The notes: generated from the letters alone by a model not told the origin. A stretch of 64,000 bases of DNA from Gammaproteobacteria bacterium (GCA_003565625.1 PXBD01000016.1:31954-95953), one strand, 5' to 3'; positions 45,301 through 53,735 are shown, counted from the first letter of the stretch. Translations and numbers: made by a program.

Positions 45301-45470
45301 TGACCGGAGCCGTGGTCGGCGTGCAGCCCTTCGGCGGCGAGGGATTGTCCGGGACCGGCCCGAAAGCCGGCGGCCCGAACTACCTGTACCGGTTTACCAC
45401 CGAACGGACCCTGACGGTCAACACCGCTGCCGTGGGCGGAAACGCATCACTGCTTGCGCTGTCGGAATAG
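42324..45470 (+). CDS. putA: Bifunctional proline dehydrogenase / P5C dehydrogenase PutA
   Basis: PutA oxidises proline to glutamate in two steps and feeds electrons to the quinone pool. At 1048 residues it is the shorter type that lacks the N-terminal ribbon-helix-helix DNA-binding domain of E. coli PutA, so it should not autoregulate. The proline dehydrogenase half shows RLVKGAYWDTEIKFAQIEG and PQFATHNAHT. The aldehyde dehydrogenase half shows ISPWNFPLAIFTGQIAAAL, FTGSTKTARLI and the catalytic Cys in AGQRCSALR. The ATG gives the family N-terminus; longer frames upstream cross the promoter. A (GC)8 run occurs within the coding sequence at about 44161-44176. Confidence 0.97.
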   Translation: MPARTPSFVQRNLRALDPLSQALEAAWTADESSHVTFLSGTLGLDESVRSRVTERAVDLVQRVRARSRDPGAMEAFMREYDLSSEEGVVLMCLAEALLRIPDTETAEQLISDKLSEADWESHLGKSGSLFVNASTWGLMLTGKLVRIGSSSVRSVSTTLARLANRSGEPVVRLAIRQAMRIMGFQYVMGRTIEEALERADREENRRFRYSFDMLGEAALTADDAERYLQSYADAIATVGKTVAEDTVFQAPSISVKLSALHPRYEHARADVVVAELSPRLLQLAVLARECGVALTVDAEEAERLHLSLEIFERVLADPALAGWDGFGLALQAYQKRAWAAIDWLADRAKRSGHRIPLRLVKGAYWDTEIKFAQIEGLPGYPVFTRKCSTDLSYLACARKLLDQPALFYPQFATHNAHTIAAIAELAGAEGEYEYQRLHGMGQALYEEVLDQPGFGNACRVYAPVGSHKDLLPYLVRRLLENGANTSFVNRIVDETLPPEAVVSDPLTQLAGLDQIPHPAIPAPVDLYGSHRRNSAGINFAHHQALEALQGDMQASGSDQWHLYVSDGQGAPVTVHSPADLDDLVGWIRLCEPAAVDAAVARAAAAQEAWDGQGARARADCLDRIADAYEECRAELMALLAREGGKTLHDGIAEVREAADFCRYYAAIARSELADPLEMPGPTGESNQLRYHGRGVFACISPWNFPLAIFTGQIAAALVTGNAVIAKSAEQTPLIAGRAVELMHAAGVPRDVLIHLPGDGSLGAALTRHERISGVAFTGSTKTARLINRSLAERAGPLGVLIAETGGQNAMIVDSSALPEQVVRDVISSAFHSAGQRCSALRILCLQHDIADHVLTMLRGALREIRVGDPGLLGTDLGPVIDQGQRDMLQAHCARMDQVARLVARVELRDDLPRGSWFAPRVYEIDDLGLLEGEVFGPVLHVLRYRARELDHLIDQLNATGYGLTLGVHSRIDRVQQHIAGRMRVGNAYINRNMTGAVVGVQPFGGEGLSGTGPKAGGPNYLYRFTTERTLTVNTAAVGGNASLLALSE

Positions 45471-45472
45471 CG

Positions 45473-47041
45473 ATGTACGAACAATATTTCGGCCTGAGTG
45501 AGCGTCCGTTCGCGATCACGCCGAACCCGCGCTTTGTCTTTTTGAGTCAGCGCCATCAGGATGCCCTCGCTCATCTGCTCTACGGGGTCGGCACCGGCGG
45601 CAGCGGCGGTTTTGTCCAGCTGACCGGCGAGGTCGGCACGGGCAAGACCACCCTGTGTCGCCTGGTGCTTGAGCAAGTCCCTGAAAATACCAGGGTTGCC
45701 CTGATTCTCAACCCCATGCTCAGCCCGCCGGAGCTGCTCCGTGCGATCTGCGTTGAGCTGGAGATCGATGTCGACAGTGCCGGCGACAGCATGCAGGCGC
45801 TGCTTGATGCGCTCAACCGCTACCTGCTGGCGCGTCACGCGGCCGGTGAGCGCGTGGTCCTGATCATCGACGAGGCCCAGAACATGAGCCGCCAGGGACT
45901 GGAGCAGATTCGCCTCCTGACCAACCTGGAAACCGCAACCGACAAGCTGTTGCAGATTTTGCTGCTCGGCCAGCCCGAGCTGCGCGAGTTGCTGGCGCGC
46001 CCCGAACTGCGCCAGCTTGCCCAGCGCATTACCGCACGCTATCACCTGGATCCCTTGAATGCGGAAGAAACCGAAGCCTATGTTCGGCATCGCCTGGCCG
46101 TGGCCGGTGCCGCACGCTGTCCCTTCGGCCGTGATGCGCTGAAGGCCTTGTATCGGGTTTCCGGCGGCGTGCCGCGGCTGATCAACATCATCGCCGATCG
46201 GGCGCTGCTGGCCGGCTATGCCGGTGAGCAGGAGAAGATTCATCGGCGCCTGGTGCATTCGGCCGCAGCCGAGGTCAGTGGTGAAGAGGAAGCGGAAAGC
46301 CATGGTGGCTGGCTGCGCGGGGCGGTCGCCAGCCTTGCGGTCGTGCTGGTCCTGGCCGGTGGCGGCTGGCTTGGCTGGACACTCACCGGAACCGATCAAA
46401 GCGCGGCCGAGACCAGCCCGCGTCCGGCCTGGCAGAACATGATCAGCGATGCCACGAGCGAGTCGGCCTGGCTGGAAATGGCCGCCGCCTGGCCGGGTCA
46501 GAGTCGCCTGGCCGTGGCCGCTGCCTGCGAGGGACCGGAAACGGTTGTCGACGGAGTCGCCTGTGTGTCGCTGCGCGGCAACTGGGCTTATATTCGACAG
46601 ATCGGGCTGCCGGTGATCCTGCGCCTGACCAACGAATCCGGCGGGGGCTGGCGCCACGTGATGATGGTTGGTCTGATCGGCGAGCAGATCGTGTTGCGTC
46701 ACCAGGGTCAGGAAATCCAGGTGCCGGCGCGTCAGCTGGATCGGCGCTGGCTGGGTGACTTCCTGGTGGTGTGGCCGGATGACGGTCAGATCCTGCGGCC
46801 GGGCCAGTCGGGCGCGACCGTGGTACGCATGAAAGAGCTGGCGGCAGCCAGCGACAGAATACCCTGGGAAGGTCCGCTGGATGATCGGTATGATTCGGAG
46901 TTCACCGGCTGGGTTCAGGCTTTTCAGCGCGGTCACGGTCTGAGCGATGATGGCATGATCGGCCCCGTGACCCGGCTTTTCCTCAAGGCCCCGCAGCGGG
47001 ACGGGCCGGCCCTGATTATCGAACAGTCTTCAGTGAACTAG
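45473..47041 (+). CDS. exeA: ExeA/GspA-type AAA ATPase with peptidoglycan-binding C-terminus
   Basis: In Aeromonas and Vibrio ExeA works with ExeB to open peptidoglycan and help the type II secretin assemble. The 522-residue protein starts MYEQYFGLSERPFAITPNPRF, has a Walker A motif (GEVGTGKTT, residues 52-60) and Walker B (LIIDEAQNM). One membrane helix follows near residues 282-303. The periplasmic part contains a C39-peptidase-like segment around VACVSLRGNWAYIRQIG and a C-terminal peptidoglycan-binding type 1 domain (VQAFQRGHGLSDDGMIGPVT). It lies two bases after the putA stop and is followed by gspB. No other type II genes are in the window. Confidence 0.9.
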   Translation: MYEQYFGLSERPFAITPNPRFVFLSQRHQDALAHLLYGVGTGGSGGFVQLTGEVGTGKTTLCRLVLEQVPENTRVALILNPMLSPPELLRAICVELEIDVDSAGDSMQALLDALNRYLLARHAAGERVVLIIDEAQNMSRQGLEQIRLLTNLETATDKLLQILLLGQPELRELLARPELRQLAQRITARYHLDPLNAEETEAYVRHRLAVAGAARCPFGRDALKALYRVSGGVPRLINIIADRALLAGYAGEQEKIHRRLVHSAAAEVSGEEEAESHGGWLRGAVASLAVVLVLAGGGWLGWTLTGTDQSAAETSPRPAWQNMISDATSESAWLEMAAAWPGQSRLAVAAACEGPETVVDGVACVSLRGNWAYIRQIGLPVILRLTNESGGGWRHVMMVGLIGEQIVLRHQGQEIQVPARQLDRRWLGDFLVVWPDDGQILRPGQSGATVVRMKELAAASDRIPWEGPLDDRYDSEFTGWVQAFQRGHGLSDDGMIGPVTRLFLKAPQRDGPALIIEQSSVN

Positions 47042-47046
47042 AAACC

Positions 47047-47856
47047 GTGTCCTATATTCTCGACGCCTTGCGCAAGTCCGAAAACCAGCGCCGTATCGGT
47101 CAAACGCCGGACCTGGCCTCGGCTCCGGCAGCTGCCGCCCGTCCGACCAGGCGCTGGCCAGCCGCCGCCGTGGCCGGATTGCTCGTGGTTGCGGTGGCCG
47201 CCGCGGGCTGGTGGTGGCTCAGCGACGGGCAAGAAACGGACGCCACCCCGCCGGTCGCAGAGATCGAAACGCCGGTTGCCGAACCGCCCGCCCGCGAACA
47301 AGCGCCTTCGCCCGACCGGCGGCGCACGGTAACAGACCGTCGCTCGCCCGCCCAAGAGCCGCCGGTACGATCGGTCTCGCGGCCGGCCCCGGCCCGCCCG
47401 GGCGCGGTCCCGACGCCCGCCCCGGTCGTGCCTGAAGGGGAGCGCGAACGACTGGTCGAGACGGTCGCGGAAGCCGAGCGGCTGATTGCAGAGCAAATGG
47501 CCCATCAGGCCGGGGAGCAAGCGGCAGAGCAAGCCCGGGAGGACAGCCGGGCCGGGCAGGAGCCCGCCGCTGCCGATCTGGAGCCCGAGGAGAAGGAGCT
47601 GGCTGGGGCCTGGGAGCCTGAACGATCTGATTTTCTCGAGGCCTGGGAACTGCCGCTGGATGTGCGCCGCGAGTTGCCTGAACTGAAGCTGAGCATCCAC
47701 GTATTCAGTCTCGAGCCCGATCAGCGCTTTGTCCTGATCAACGGCGAGCGCCGTCTGGAAGGAGACGGCCTGGGCTCGGGGGTCCAGCTGGTCGAAGTCA
47801 GCCGCCAGGGCGCGGTCATCGAGTTTCGCGACTATCGCTTTTTGCTGCGGCCGTGA
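47047..47856 (+). CDS. gspB: General secretion pathway protein B (ExeB/GspB)
   Basis: The 269-residue protein begins with the GspB signature MSYILDALRKSENQRRIG from a GTG start. One membrane helix (residues 37-57) follows, then a long Pro/Ala/Glu/Arg-rich periplasmic linker and a C-terminal T2SSB domain (LSIHVFSLEPDQRFVLINGER ... GVQLVEVSRQGAVIEFRDYRF). It partners ExeA in secretin placement. The start lies five bases after the exeA stop, and its own stop overlaps the rhomboid start (GTGA). Confidence 0.92.
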   Translation: MSYILDALRKSENQRRIGQTPDLASAPAAAARPTRRWPAAAVAGLLVVAVAAAGWWWLSDGQETDATPPVAEIETPVAEPPAREQAPSPDRRRTVTDRRSPAQEPPVRSVSRPAPARPGAVPTPAPVVPEGERERLVETVAEAERLIAEQMAHQAGEQAAEQAREDSRAGQEPAAADLEPEEKELAGAWEPERSDFLEAWELPLDVRRELPELKLSIHVFSLEPDQRFVLINGERRLEGDGLGSGVQLVEVSRQGAVIEFRDYRFLLRP

Positions 47857-48566
47857 CGCCGCGCTATCAGAGCCGTTCGCTATCGGCAGGTCCGAGCTGG
47901 ATCTGGCCGTGGTCGCTGAGCCTGCTGTCAGTCGTGATGGTCGTGGTCAGCACGATCTACCTGGCCGGCCGTAGCGATTGGTTCGGCGACTGGCTGGAAT
48001 TGTTCAGCTTTCGGCCCAGGGCAATTGTCGACCTGCTGGCGGCATCGACCAACGGCGAATCGCTGTGGCTGCTGGGCGGGTTGTTTTCGGCCCTGTTCCT
48101 GCACGTGGACTGGATTCACCTGCTGGGCAACCTGGCCTATTTCTGGGCCTTCGGGGTCAGTGTCGAAAAGGCTGTGGGTCACTTCAAATTCCTGCTCCTG
48201 TTCCTGATCCTGGGCGGAGCGGCCAATCTGTATACGGCCTGGCATCTCTATGACGCCCAGCAACTGCCGGTGATCGGCGCCAGCGGCGGCGTTTCCGCCA
48301 TCATGGGGGTGTACCTGGGGCTGTTCCCCCGTCGGCGTATGGGCTTGTGGCTCCCGCTGGGTCTGTATTTGCAGTTTGCCCGCGTGCCGGCGCTGCTGGT
48401 GATTGGCTCCTGGTTCACGCTGCAGCTGCTTTACAGTGCGTTCGGTCCGCCGGCTCATGAAGTGGCGTGGGCGGCCCACCTGGCCGGTTTTGCCGTTGGC
48501 CTGTTGGCAGCAGTGCTGTTGCGCCTGCTGCCCGGCACTTTGTGCCTCGAATACCGCGACGAGTAA
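47853..48566 (+). CDS. Rhomboid-family intramembrane serine protease
   Basis: Rhomboids cut membrane proteins within or near transmembrane helices. The 237-residue, six-helix protein has the catalytic Ser 144 in GASGGVSAIMG and the catalytic His 209 in WAAHLAGFAVG, with the HxxGN motif in HVDWIHLLGNLAYFWAFG. It starts from a GTG overlapping gspB, so it is coexpressed with the exeA/gspB pair. Whether its substrate relates to secretion is unknown. The C-terminus has no extra domain. Confidence 0.92.
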   Translation: MTPRYQSRSLSAGPSWIWPWSLSLLSVVMVVVSTIYLAGRSDWFGDWLELFSFRPRAIVDLLAASTNGESLWLLGGLFSALFLHVDWIHLLGNLAYFWAFGVSVEKAVGHFKFLLLFLILGGAANLYTAWHLYDAQQLPVIGASGGVSAIMGVYLGLFPRRRMGLWLPLGLYLQFARVPALLVIGSWFTLQLLYSAFGPPAHEVAWAAHLAGFAVGLLAAVLLRLLPGTLCLEYRDE

Positions 48567-48607
48567 CGCGCCGCGGCTTTTGGGGGCTGGCTGAGGGCGT
48601 GGTGGTG

Positions 48608-48639
48608 TGCTAAGGTTCCGCGCTGTCAAAGCCTTAGCA
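48608..48639. repeat. Inverted repeat ahead of the secreted-protein gene
   Basis: Perfect eight-base arms TGCTAAGG and CCTTAGCA flank a 16-base spacer and end ten bases before the next ATG. It could be an operator, a leader hairpin that masks the ribosome site, or the end of the rhomboid message; a T-run is absent. The rest of this 83-base gap is G-rich without a clear promoter. Confidence 0.5.
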
Positions 48640-48649
48640 ATGAATCGTC

Positions 48650-49243
48650 ATGTCCTTGTCCCGTTGTGCCTGGGTTGGTCTTGTCTGCAGCATTCTTCCG
48701 GTCAGCGCCTACGCGCAGGCCGGGTCGCCCCAGCAGGTCTTCTGGGATGCACTGACCGGCTTGTGCGAGCAGGCTTACAGCGGTCAGATGACCGGTTTTG
48801 CCCGTCCCGGCGACGATGGCTGGCTCGATCGAGAAGTCATCATGCACGTGCGCGAGTGCAGCGACGAGGAAATCCGGATTCCCCTGCATGTGGGCGCTAA
48901 CCGTTCACGAACCTGGATTCTTACCCGCATTCCCGGCGGGCTGCGCCTGAAACACGACCATCGCCACGCCGACGGGAGCGAAGAGGCGGTGACCTGGTAT
49001 GGCGGGCACACCACCGATCCCGGGCGGGGCTGGCGCCAGACCTTCCCGGTCGATGATTACTCCAGCGCCTTGTTCCTCGCCAACGGCCTGGAAGTTTCGG
49101 TAGGTAATTTCTGGTCGATGGAAGTTCGACCGGATGAAGGCATGTTCGCCTATGAACTGGTTCGGGCAGGGCGCCTGTTTCGAGCCGAATTTGACCTGAA
49201 CCGCTCGGTGGAGGCACCGCCGGCGCCCTGGGGACACGAATAA
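48650..49243 (+). CDS. Conserved secreted protein of unknown function
   Basis: The 197-residue product has a Sec signal peptide (cleavage near AYAQ). I recall the core sequence as belonging to a conserved but uncharacterised family with segments such as LTGLCEQAYSGQM, VMHVRECSDEEIRIPLHVG, NRSRTWILTR, and LRLKHDHRHADGSEEAVTWYGG; no catalytic role is assigned. The His-rich KHDHRH motif is worth noting as a possible metal site. It lies four bases before the AbgT-family transporter gene, so both are probably on one transcript. An inverted repeat precedes it. Confidence 0.7.
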   Translation: MSLSRCAWVGLVCSILPVSAYAQAGSPQQVFWDALTGLCEQAYSGQMTGFARPGDDGWLDREVIMHVRECSDEEIRIPLHVGANRSRTWILTRIPGGLRLKHDHRHADGSEEAVTWYGGHTTDPGRGWRQTFPVDDYSSALFLANGLEVSVGNFWSMEVRPDEGMFAYELVRAGRLFRAEFDLNRSVEAPPAPWGHE

Positions 49244-49247
49244 GCCG

Positions 49248-50828
49248 ATGAACCAAAGAGACGATCTGCACAAGGTATTGCCCGGCAAACGAACCTGGCT
49301 GGAACGCTCGCTGGGCGCCATCGAGACGGTCGGCAACAAGCTGCCCGATCCGGCGGTGCTGTTTTTCCTGCTGATGGTGCTGGTCTGGCTGCTCTCGGCG
49401 GTGCTGGCGCCAATCCAGTTCGATGCCGTACACCCCAGCACGGGTGAAAATATCCAGGTTGTCAATCAGCTTTCGGGCTCTGAAATGGCCAGCTTTCTGG
49501 TCAACATGGTGCAGGTGTTTGTCAACTTCGCCCCGCTCGGTATTGTGCTCGTCGCCCTGCTGGGTGTCGGTGTAGCCGAACACACCGGCTTCATCAACGC
49601 CGGCCTGCGCCGGCTGCTTGGCTGGACCTCGGTCCGATTGCTGACCCCCATGGTCATTCTCGTGGCGATCATCTCGCACACGGCCGCCGACGCCGGTTAC
49701 GTGGTGGTCATACCGCTGGGCGCAGTCATGTTTTACGCGGCAGGACGCCACCCGCTGGCCGGCATCGCGGCCGCTTTTGCCGGCGTATCGGGCGGCTTTT
49801 CGGCCAATTTCATCCCCTCGGCGATTGACCCGATGCTGGCCGGGATCACCGAAGCCGCCGGGCAGGTGCTCGATCCGACGCTCTACGTGAATCCGCTGGC
49901 CAACTGGTTTTTCATGGCCGCATCGAGCATCATCGTGATCGGGGTTGGATGGTGGCTGACCGACAAGGTGGTGGAGCCGCGTCTGATCAAGGACACCCCG
50001 GTCGATGGCGACATGTCCGAAATGCCGACCATGGAAGGTCTGAGCGCGGCCGAGTCGCGCGGCCTGTTGTGGGCAACCATCGGCATCGTGGTCGCCCTGG
50101 CGCTGTTGACCATCGCCGTGCTGCTGCCGGATTCGCCCCTGCGCGATCCCAATCCGGACCTGGCTTTCCATGAAAGCATCACCTCCTTCGGCGCCCCCTT
50201 GATGCGCTCCATCGTGCCGCTGATCTTCATTCTGTTTCTGATTCCCGGGATCATTTACGGCTATGCCGCTGGCACCATCGAAACCCATAAAGACATCATC
50301 AAGGGCATGACCAAGGCGATGGAGTCGATGGGCTACTACATCGTTATGGCATTTTTTGCCGCCCAGTTCATTGCCGCTTTCTCGGCATCGAACCTGGGCA
50401 TCCTGCTGGCGGTCAACGGCGCAGAGTTCCTCCAGGCGCTGAATTTGCCGGCCCAGCTGACGATTGTCGGGATCGTTGGCCTGACCATGTTCGTCAACCT
50501 GTTTGTCGGCTCGGCTTCGGCCAAGTGGCTGATCATTGCGCCCATTTTCGTACCCATGTTGATGCAGCTGGGGATTTCGCCGGAGTTGACCCAGGCCGCC
50601 TACCGGGTCGGTGACTCGACCTCCAACATTCTGACGCCCCTGTTGCCTTACTTCCCGCTGGTGGTAGTGTTCTGCAAGAAATATTTTCAGAACGCCGGAA
50701 TCGGCACGCTGATTTCCATGATGCTACCGTACGCGGTGGCCCTGTCGATCATCTGGACGGCATTCCTGCTGCTGTACTGGGCTCTGGGACTGCCACTGGG
50801 CCTGCAGGCCAGCTACACCTATCCGTAA
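49248..50828 (+). CDS. AbgT-family transporter
   Basis: The 526-residue inner-membrane protein belongs to the AbgT family, known for p-aminobenzoyl-glutamate uptake (AbgT) or sulfonamide export (MtrF, YdaH). Typical segments are NKLPDPAVLFFLLMVLVWLL, ISHTAADAGYVVVIPLGAVM, AGVSGGFSANFIPSAIDPML and LGISPELTQAAYRVGDSTSN. A ribosome-like gaataagccg precedes the ATG. Given pabB and pabC elsewhere in this window, an aminobenzoate-type cargo is tempting, but proximity is not close enough to argue it. Confidence 0.93.
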   Translation: MNQRDDLHKVLPGKRTWLERSLGAIETVGNKLPDPAVLFFLLMVLVWLLSAVLAPIQFDAVHPSTGENIQVVNQLSGSEMASFLVNMVQVFVNFAPLGIVLVALLGVGVAEHTGFINAGLRRLLGWTSVRLLTPMVILVAIISHTAADAGYVVVIPLGAVMFYAAGRHPLAGIAAAFAGVSGGFSANFIPSAIDPMLAGITEAAGQVLDPTLYVNPLANWFFMAASSIIVIGVGWWLTDKVVEPRLIKDTPVDGDMSEMPTMEGLSAAESRGLLWATIGIVVALALLTIAVLLPDSPLRDPNPDLAFHESITSFGAPLMRSIVPLIFILFLIPGIIYGYAAGTIETHKDIIKGMTKAMESMGYYIVMAFFAAQFIAAFSASNLGILLAVNGAEFLQALNLPAQLTIVGIVGLTMFVNLFVGSASAKWLIIAPIFVPMLMQLGISPELTQAAYRVGDSTSNILTPLLPYFPLVVVFCKKYFQNAGIGTLISMMLPYAVALSIIWTAFLLLYWALGLPLGLQASYTYP

Positions 50829-50854
50829 CAACTCTGCCGGCGCCGGACGAGCCC

Positions 50855-51796
50855 ATGGTCATCAGTCTTGATCGCACCCTGCACTGGGTGATCCTGTTTT
50901 CCACCGCGGTGTTGCCGCGGTCGTGGCGGGTTCGATCACGCTACCGGCTGCTCCAGCGGCTGCAGTGGCGCCTGCTCCGCCGGGCCGATATCCTGCTGAT
51001 TCGGCACCCGAAGACCGGCGGGACGTGGCTGCGCACCATGCTGACGCATTTGTACGCCCAGCACTACGGTCTTTCCTCGCGACGGGTGTTCAAGTCCGAT
51101 GAACTGGCCCGCCAGAACCCGGAGCTGCCGCGCTGGTTGATCAGCAACGGGACGGCCAGCTGGGAAGGCCTGGTCGGTGATCTTTTCGCCGCCCGCTCAG
51201 AGCAGCTGGCGGGCAAGAAGACCCTGTTCGTTGCCCGTCATCCCGGCGATATCGTGGTTTCGTGGTACATCCAGTACACCAAGCGGACCAAGGCATTCAA
51301 GCGCGAACTGCTGGAATGGGAGGCCGACGAGCCCATTGACCGCGCCGCCATCAGCCGTTCGGAGTTCATCCGGCACCCGGATTTTGGTCTGCCGTGGCTG
51401 ATCCGATACCATAACTTCTGGGCTGATCAACTGCGCGATCGCGACGATGCGCTGATCATCCGTTACGAAGATCTGCGCCGGGCGCCTGAGCAGAGCCTGG
51501 CCAGAATTACCAAGTTCATCGGTGCGCCCTTCGACGCCGACGAAATTGCCGCGACCGTGGCATTCACCGACTTCGACAACATGCGCAAACTCGAAGAGCA
51601 GAATTATTTCCACAACAACTCGCTGAAGCTCAGGAACCCGGCGGACCCGGAGATGCGCAAGGTCCGACGGGCGAGGGTGGGTGGCTACACCGCTGACCTT
51701 GACCCGGACGACCGGGCCTGGGTCGATGAGCAGATCGAACGTGAGCTCGACCCGGTGTTCGGCTACGGAGCCGAAGGGGCCGTAGCCGACCGGTAG
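50855..51796 (+). CDS. Sulfotransferase-family protein
   Basis: The 313-residue protein has the PAPS-binding features of sulfotransferases: a 5'-phosphosulfate loop at LIRHPKTGGTWLR and a 3'-phosphate region at LFVARHPGDIVVSWY. The C-terminal RRARVGGYTADLDPDDRAWVDEQ corresponds to the RxGxxGdW-type PAPS motif in a modified form. No sugar, lipid or PAPS-synthesis genes adjoin it, so the acceptor is unknown. Its last 34 bases overlap the end of the convergent yibQ gene. It follows the AbgT gene by 26 bases. Confidence 0.85.
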   Translation: MVISLDRTLHWVILFSTAVLPRSWRVRSRYRLLQRLQWRLLRRADILLIRHPKTGGTWLRTMLTHLYAQHYGLSSRRVFKSDELARQNPELPRWLISNGTASWEGLVGDLFAARSEQLAGKKTLFVARHPGDIVVSWYIQYTKRTKAFKRELLEWEADEPIDRAAISRSEFIRHPDFGLPWLIRYHNFWADQLRDRDDALIIRYEDLRRAPEQSLARITKFIGAPFDADEIAATVAFTDFDNMRKLEEQNYFHNNSLKLRNPADPEMRKVRRARVGGYTADLDPDDRAWVDEQIERELDPVFGYGAEGAVADR

Positions 51797-52584
51797 TCCG
51801 GCACGGCCCTGCTGGTCGCCGACGCCGTCTCGATCAGCGCGCTGATCGGCACCAGTTCAACCCCATAGGCTGCCAGTCCGGCCAGCGCGTCGGGAAGAAA
51901 CTCCAGCGTCTCGGTATGAGGGTGGGCAATCGCGATGGCCTGGCCGTCACGCCGGGCGGTTGCCAACAATCGAGCCCACGCGCTTGCGATGGCGTCCGGG
52001 TCGCGGTCGTGATCCAGGAACACCTGCCGCTCGGCGACGCCGAGCCCGGCCTCCCGGGCGCTGCTGGCCAGCCGGGTGGCGGGCGTGGTGCGGCTGTCGA
52101 TCACGAACAGCGGCTGATCGCGTTCGCCGTTGAGCAGCACTAGGCCTTCGATCAGGCGGCGCGTCGCCTGCGGGTCTGCGGTAAAGCCGCTGCCCTGGTG
52201 GTTGTTGAGGCCGATCGCCCCGCTGACTCGATCGCTGGCCCAGGCCAGGTGCTTGCGCATCCGCTCGGGCGACCATTCCTGACGCGGGCAGATCGGGGCA
52301 TCACAGTCCAGCGGGCCGGCCCGGCTCAGCGGCAGATGGATCAACACCTCCCGGCCCTGGTCGCCGGCTCGCCGAGCTAAGTGGCGCGCACCCGGCGCGT
52401 TGGGGATGACGGCAACGGCTACGCGTTCATCCAGCGCCAGCACGGCCTCGTCCATGACCGACTGGAAACCGATATCGTCCATGATCAGCGCGATTCTTGG
52501 TTGCTGGTCGGCCAGCGCGACCGGGCCGGCGCACAGCAGGCAGCAGGCAGCAGCTCGCAGCAATTTGCCGGCCAGCTGATTCAC
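51763..52584 (-). CDS. yibQ: Divergent polysaccharide deacetylase (YibQ-like)
   Basis: The 273-residue exported protein belongs to the divergent polysaccharide deacetylase family (PF04748 type), which keeps a NodB-like barrel. Visible motifs are IALIMDDIGFQ, EVLIHLPLS, IGLNNHQGSGFT, FVIDSRTT and IAIAHPHTET. A signal peptide ends near VALA. In E. coli and relatives it is the last gene of the gpmI-envC-yibQ set, as here. Its precise substrate is not established. Four bases of its start overlap envC. Confidence 0.9.
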   Translation of the reverse strand: MNQLAGKLLRAAACCLLCAGPVALADQQPRIALIMDDIGFQSVMDEAVLALDERVAVAVIPNAPGARHLARRAGDQGREVLIHLPLSRAGPLDCDAPICPRQEWSPERMRKHLAWASDRVSGAIGLNNHQGSGFTADPQATRRLIEGLVLLNGERDQPLFVIDSRTTPATRLASSAREAGLGVAERQVFLDHDRDPDAIASAWARLLATARRDGQAIAIAHPHTETLEFLPDALAGLAAYGVELVPISALIETASATSRAVPDYRSATAPSAP

Positions 52585-53735
52585 GGTCGCTGCAGCCAGT
52601 CGACCGGATCGACCGGCTGCCCGTCCTGGCGCAGTTCGAAATACAGGCCGTCGCTGTCGGCCCCGCCCGAGCGTCCGGCCGTCGCAATCACCTCGCCGGG
52701 GCGAACCCAGGCGCCAACCTCGTGGATCAGGCTTTCGTTGTGGCCATAGAGGCTCATCACCCCATCCCCATGCTCGAGAATGGTCAGCATGCCATAACCG
52801 CGCAGCCAGTCGGCATAGGCCACCCGGCCATGAGCAATCGCCCGCACCTCGGCGCCGGCAGTGGCCTCCAGCAGCCAGCCGGTCCAGCGAACCTCGCCAC
52901 CGCGCGGGTCTCCGTAGCGCCGAATCACCCGGCCCTCCAGCGGCAGCGGGAGCTCTCCCTTGAGGTCGAAAATCGAAGGCACCTCCAGGTCCATGGGGAT
53001 ATCGCGCAGGGCCCGGGCGAGCTCCTCGATCAGTGCCTCGAGGTCGGCGGCGTCCCGGCGCAGTTCCTCGACGCGGGCACCGCGCTGGCTGATGCGCTCT
53101 TCGAGCCGGGTCAAGGCCAGATCCCGGGCCGCACGTTCGCGCTCGATTCGATCGATCGTCACGGCCTGCTGCTGATTCAGGCCCTCAAGCCGCTCGTGGT
53201 CGTGGGCCAGTTGCCGACGGTCACGGACCAGGGCTTTGGCAACCGTCTGCAGGCCCTCGATCAGATCGAGCCGGGTCCGCGCCAGGTGGGCGTGGTAGGC
53301 CAGATGGCGATTGAGGCGGCGCGGATCGTCCTGGTTGAGCAACAGCTGAAGTCGTGAAGGCATCCCGTGGCGATAGGCTACGCGCAGCTGTGCGGCCAGT
53401 TGTTCGGCCAGTGCAAGGCGGTTTTCCTCGGCCTGATCGATGCGAGCCTGAAGCTCGTCCAGGCCGACGCGGGTCTGGACCATTTGCTGTTCGGTTCGAC
53501 GGCGGGCCTGCTCGGCTGCCGCCAGGGCCCGCTCCGATTCGGCCAGGTCACTCAGGTGGCTGTCGCGCTGCTCCAGATCGCGGTCAAGGCGCTCCTGGAT
53601 GTGCCCGATCTGCGCGCGCAAGGCCTCGAGTTCGCGCTCCAGTTCGGCCGGATCCTGGCTTGCGGCCAGCGTCGTGGCCGTCAGCAGAAGCAAGCCGACG
53701 ATACGGGAGAAGACCTGCCCGTCAGGCAGCCACAT
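52581..53735 (-). CDS. envC: Murein hydrolase activator EnvC
   Basis: EnvC binds FtsEX at the division site and activates the amidases AmiA/AmiB. The 384-residue protein has a signal peptide, a long coiled coil (residues about 25-250, many E, L, R heptads such as LERELEALRAQIGHIQERLD), and a C-terminal LytM-like domain. The LytM metal ligands are degenerate (it reads SLYGHNESL and GGADSDGLYFELR), as expected for an activator that is not itself an enzyme. It overlaps gpmI by 14 bases. Confidence 0.94.
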   Translation of the reverse strand: MWLPDGQVFSRIVGLLLLTATTLAASQDPAELERELEALRAQIGHIQERLDRDLEQRDSHLSDLAESERALAAAEQARRRTEQQMVQTRVGLDELQARIDQAEENRLALAEQLAAQLRVAYRHGMPSRLQLLLNQDDPRRLNRHLAYHAHLARTRLDLIEGLQTVAKALVRDRRQLAHDHERLEGLNQQQAVTIDRIERERAARDLALTRLEERISQRGARVEELRRDAADLEALIEELARALRDIPMDLEVPSIFDLKGELPLPLEGRVIRRYGDPRGGEVRWTGWLLEATAGAEVRAIAHGRVAYADWLRGYGMLTILEHGDGVMSLYGHNESLIHEVGAWVRPGEVIATAGRSGGADSDGLYFELRQDGQPVDPVDWLQRP

